This document shows positions 60,520 to 64,000 of a stretch of 64,000 nt of DNA, in pieces. A program made the position numbers and the translations under genes. Position 1 is the stretch's first letter, and every line of letters begins with the position of its first letter. The notes beneath the pieces were generated by a model. The model was not told the origin of the DNA. It searched no databases and saw only the letters and a list, made by a program, of their open reading frames with translations. This DNA comes from Mastacembelus armatus (lineage: Eukaryota; Chordata; Actinopteri; Synbranchiformes; Mastacembelidae), in the NCBI RefSeq assembly GCF_900324485.2, contig NC_046647.1, forward strand, positions 17,176,464 to 17,240,463. The letters are read 5' to 3'.

Positions 60520-62690
60520 CCATAAAGGAACTCCACAAAGAGTGACTTCCTCTCTCCTGATCTTCAGCCACTGTGAAGCCCAACAAGAGTTGATGGGAGC
60601 AAAGAACCAAGCATTAACAAGCTTTGCCAGTCTACTCGCTCCAAGTGTAGAAATCAGCTTTCAAAAGCAGCACGATCAGACAATCGCTAAAGCCCCTTTA
60701 ACATCACTTTAATGACATCTACACACATGGGAACACACAGTGCTAGAGGTTATGTAATGGTCATGAGGAAGAACAAGAAATAATGCATTGATTTTTTTTT
60801 TTATCTTGAATGTGATATATTACCTCCTAGAAGAGAAGAGTGATGATTTGAATCCATATTCATGGATGAATAAGGGCACATATAATCTCTTCAAATGTTT
60901 CTTTAATGAAAAGTAAACAGAGCATTTCATGTTTCTTTTCATCAATCCACTCAAATACAATCCAAAAAAATCTTGAAAATGAGGTATTTCTCTGGGATTG
61001 CCTCATAAACTGTGTGCACACCTTTCTCTTCTTTTTTCCACATATACACACACAAAAACAAACTCACCTCCTCTGCCTGGGGGCTCCATTAGCCAGGGAA
61101 AGGGGCGCACCGTGTACCACATGCAACCCACCCAAACAAAACGACTGAATCCATTACCCCTCACTGTTACGTACATCACAGAAACGCAACCAGGCCCACT
61201 CAACTGTAACGTGCCAATATGCTCAGTTTCTAAGATGGGAAACAGAGTAGTGGGGGGATGAAAAAGGTGGAATTTAAAATATTGGGTGTATTGCAGTTGA
61301 AATAAAATGAGAAAGAAAGGTAGCAGAAAGGATAAATTATAAAAAAAATGACACCAAAGAGGATTTAAATAAACAACAGGTGACACTGAGATGAAGGGTG
61401 GATGTAGTGACTTCTGTCATTTTCTTTCAGCCAGGCAAATTACTTTGCTGAAGGGGACAGCGGATGGGGAAAAGTAGATGTCAGTGGTAAATGTGAGACA
61501 AAAGAAAAAGCCCCGTTGTTAGTGTGATGTATGTCAGTGTGAGCTGGGGGAGGTGGAGGCAGTGTCAGTGTATATGGGCTGGTGGAGAAATGATAGGGAA
61601 CAGATAAGACAGGCGCAGAGAAAAGGGGAGCTGGTTTTGTTCATGTGTCACTCGTTCCCTCCACACCATGACAACATCATGTGGGCTTCACAGTTCCCAG
61701 GAGACTGTGCTGACGTCTTCTCTCTGTCAGACTCCCCGTGCCACCCTGCCCACTCCTGCATCCGGGCCATGCTGACCTCGACAGACTCGACAAACATTTG
61801 GAGCAATTTCGATTCAACGATCATTGTACAGCTGGGTGCCATAGTTGAAATTGCAATTGTCAACATGACCACTTCTTTATAGTAAGGACACCTGTACAGT
61901 CTAATATGGTCCAACACAACAGCTCTACCTTTACATATGAAATAAATCTCAGTTGTGATCAATGATTTGATGCTTTAACTAAATATGTTCTTAATGAAGC
62001 TGCAGGTTTGCAGTACTGCTGAACTGGACTGCATTACGTGTAAAAGGTATTCCTAATGTTTTCCACACTCCTTTACAAAAAAAAGAGGGAAGAACAGTAC
62101 AAACATTCAATATAATGAAGTCCAGTTCAAAACCTCTATTATCTATGATCTTAATAATAAAAAATATGTATGTGCATGGATACCTCTGTGATAGTGTCAA
62201 TCAAAAATGAACATTACATTTGTTGTGTTAGAATGCATTTAACTGGCCAAGGACTGGACTTTATATAGCAAGTGTACATACTTCAACATTGTATATTACA
62301 TGAGGAAAAAAACTCTTCTATGTAAAAAAAAAAAAAAAAAAAAAAACTCCTTTTGTTTACAGATACAGTTCATTTGAACAACAGAAATTAGAAATGATAA
62401 AATGAAATTTCATCACAATACGAGTCAGCTAAACGTTGACAAAAAAATGTATTTGACTTATTGCCCAGTCCAAGTACGCCATTACAAAGAAATATAATGC
62501 TAAATTGTGAGTTCATGGAGTAAATGAATAGACTACGACACCACCAGGACTCCCAAACCCCACTAAAAAAAAATCCTCTAGTGCTGAAGACGCCATTAAT
62601 ACAAGCAGATAAAGTGGTTTGAAAAAATACACACAGATCCTTGTAGAGACAACACTGAGTTTTCTAGCTGTGTTGACAGAGACTCACCTA
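60520..62690. other. Long spacer inside the ogdhl-like pseudogene
   Basis: Between the remnant at about 59865 and that at 62700 I find no further certain OGDH exon. There is a somewhat GC-richer, frame-rich patch at 61540-61880 with no recognisable product, and a poly-A run at 62322-62346. It may be an enlarged former intron. Confidence 0.5.
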
Positions 62691-62790
62691 AAGATGCTGT
62701 GCTCTAATCCTGCCATCTTTAAGAAGGGAACCAAAGGCCATGTGCTCTCCAAGAGCCCAGCCCATCTACCGATTCTTCATCAGGTCAGTG

Positions 62791-62898
62791 TGTGTGTGTG
62801 TGTGTGTGTTCTTCAGGTGTGTCTCGTATCCTGCGTGGCCGAGCTGACCTGGACGCAGGATACGAGACACACCTGAAGAACACACACACACACACACA
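62791..62898. repeat. Perfect 46-bp inverted repeat (palindrome) with 16-nt loop
   Basis: Left arm 62791-62836 (a TG run, then TTCTTCAGGTGTGTCTCG and TATCCTGCGT) is exactly reverse-complemented at 62853-62898. The loop is GGCCGAGCTGACCTGG. It abuts the former exon remnant at about 62700-62765 of the ogdhl pseudogene. Confidence 0.95.
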
Positions 62899-64000
62899 AC
62901 AAAGATGAAACCTAGTGATTGCTTAGTAAAACAATTACAGTGGACTAATGAAGTAACTGTCTCATTGGAGTCTGTGAATTGTACAAGCTTTTAATACATT
63001 TTTCAGGGGCACAGATCCTATACTGCAGTAATAGAACTTCACTGTCATGTCAAATCCTGGCATAGTCTATCAGTGTTATTATCTAAGCTGTTAGCCTTTC
63101 TCAATGTTACATTGCACAAAAGAAGTAGACTCACCACACTGAATCCAAAAATCGAGAGGCACTGATCTTGTTGTCCGGCCAGTGTGCTACAGAACATCCT
63201 CGTCCAGTCTGGTGGGGACAAAGCTGATGCTTAGGCTCTCCCTCTGCTGTAAAGAAATCTACAGGGGGAGACAGCTTCACTCCAGCAGGAAGACAAAGGA
63301 TGAAGTGAAAATTAACATGAATTACTGGATTGTATTACACTGCACATGTGTTCGTCCACTGTATAGCCAGGTGTTCTTTTAATGTAAAGGGACAATTTAC
63401 CTGGCCAGTGGGGGTCCAGCCAGTGTCGCACATGTAAGATCTGCTGCATGCCCCCTAACATATTGTCTGATACTTGACAACTTCTTCCTGCAACCGAAAA
63501 TGACAAATACTAACTGATTTGTTTACTTTAATTAAAAGACAGCTGACTAACTGAAACTGTGTGTAACTGAGACTGAGAGAAAGAGACTGAGAATAAGAGA
63601 AATTGAGATATTAGAGGAGGAGGAAATTCTCTACCAGCGGTAATGGTTCTGCCTTGCTCTATTACAAATGGGGCTTTTGCAAGTCTCCAAGTAGCAGCCA
63701 CATAACAGAAAACAATGTCCATCAAATGCCTGAAAGTTGCACACTAAACCGCTAAGGCAGTATCGCTCTGACGTGTGGGATGAAAAAATGTTCAGAAAGG
63801 ATGTTACGATCAAAATTTCAGTTTTGGATGAAAAACCTGAGTAATTTTATTCAATGGCACCAGAATGTGTGATATACTTCAACGTTATTGAGCAATATAT
63901 ATACTCTGTAAGCGATTGTGAGGTTGGGCAATCCAACTGGGGCAGTAAATTGAATCTCAAATACAGCAGTGCTGGCACAACATATTTAGTGGAAGGCTGG

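Larger units (their letters stand above)
57098..63730 (-). pseudogene. ogdhl: Decayed 2-oxoglutarate dehydrogenase-like gene (ogdhl copy)
   Basis: E1 component of a 2-oxoglutarate dehydrogenase complex, now non-coding. Exon remnants occur in gene order on the minus strand: QILHVRHWLDPHWPG (about 63461-63401, with an intact donor), FFTAEGEPKHQLCPHQTG (63258 down), MGWALGEHMAFGSLLKDG (about 62765-62700), HHVLDDQKVDR and TCVPINHLWANQA (about 59865-59790), IYWEDQFRDF and ISSGQ (about 59680-59600), GPKPSTAQPESFLQMSKDDP (about 59150), YNWIVVN and STPANYCHVL (about 58440-58385), VKRAIFCNGKVYCELAKERK (about 57670-57610), ISQLPLDLVRTEAEK and WCQVEHRDVGYYDYV (about 57440-57320), then WYLGWDPAAG and LDIAFNLSAF (57170-57098). 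Stops interrupt the frame after KNR, VDR, VVN, LSN and TEAEK, and a deletion shifts frame between DPAAG and LDIAF. A SINE separates two remnants. Order and strand match human OGDHL next to C10orf53. Upstream exons lie outside the window. Confidence 0.88.

Noticed and set aside
60425-60610. Possible further ogdhl exon (AEDQERGSHSLW compared with QDVERGTFSHRH)
   Set aside because: The resemblance is short and the segment is out of keeping with a clear exon border, so it was not counted as a remnant.
61553-61962. Overlapping 104- and 109-codon frames on both strands
   Set aside because: No recognisable domain, no splice partners, and located inside the decayed ogdhl span. Likely chance frames in a GC-richer patch.

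Overview
The window is genomic DNA from a ray-finned fish, probably a percomorph teleost. The evidence is intron-rich vertebrate genes with GT-AG junctions, short introns, many simple-sequence repeats, a Tc1-like transposon remnant, a tRNA-derived fish SINE, and proteins that align along their length with human orthologues known to me. Gene identities come from reading and splicing the sequence by eye against remembered family members; no search was run.

Layout: (1) 1-1313, minus: the 5' coding part of chst3 (carbohydrate sulfotransferase 3), cut by the window edge. (2) 7857-18709, plus: cdhr1 (photoreceptor cadherin), 17 coding exons plus an extra upstream terminal exon that encodes a second transmembrane segment and a short tail. 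(3) 22710-25644, minus: lrit2. (4) 27154-30524, minus: lrit1. (5) 32243-37095, plus: rgr, with a decayed Tc1-like element in intron 2 and a long inverted repeat in intron 6. (6) About 45000-53491, plus: the cholinergic gene locus, with the intronless vesicular acetylcholine transporter slc18a3 (45173-46732) nested upstream of the coding exons of chat (48492-53491). (7) 55029-55507, plus: the fish homologue of human C10orf53 (UPF0728). (8) About 57098 to the right edge, minus: a decayed 2-oxoglutarate dehydrogenase-like gene (ogdhl), with recognisable exons in the right order but several in-frame stops, a frame break near the C terminus and a SINE between two exon remnants.

The genes form two functional blocks. 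cdhr1-lrit2-lrit1-rgr is the conserved retinal block (human 10q23.1): photoreceptor and bipolar-cell adhesion or synapse proteins and a retinal-binding opsin. Each of the four genes has a TAATCC (CRX/OTX-type) hexamer within about 400 bp of its start codon. slc18a3-chat-C10orf53-ogdhl keeps the order and orientation of human 10q11.2. ChAT makes acetylcholine and VAChT loads it into vesicles, and their nesting implies shared transcriptional control. An expanded-spacing RE1 (REST) candidate lies about 0.8 kb upstream of slc18a3. The rest is intergenic sequence with microsatellites and a few retroposon scraps.

The points most worth a second look are the duplicated, apparently alternative last exon of cdhr1, the decayed ogdhl copy in conserved synteny, and two long near-perfect inverted repeats. 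I found no clearly undescribed multi-gene system.
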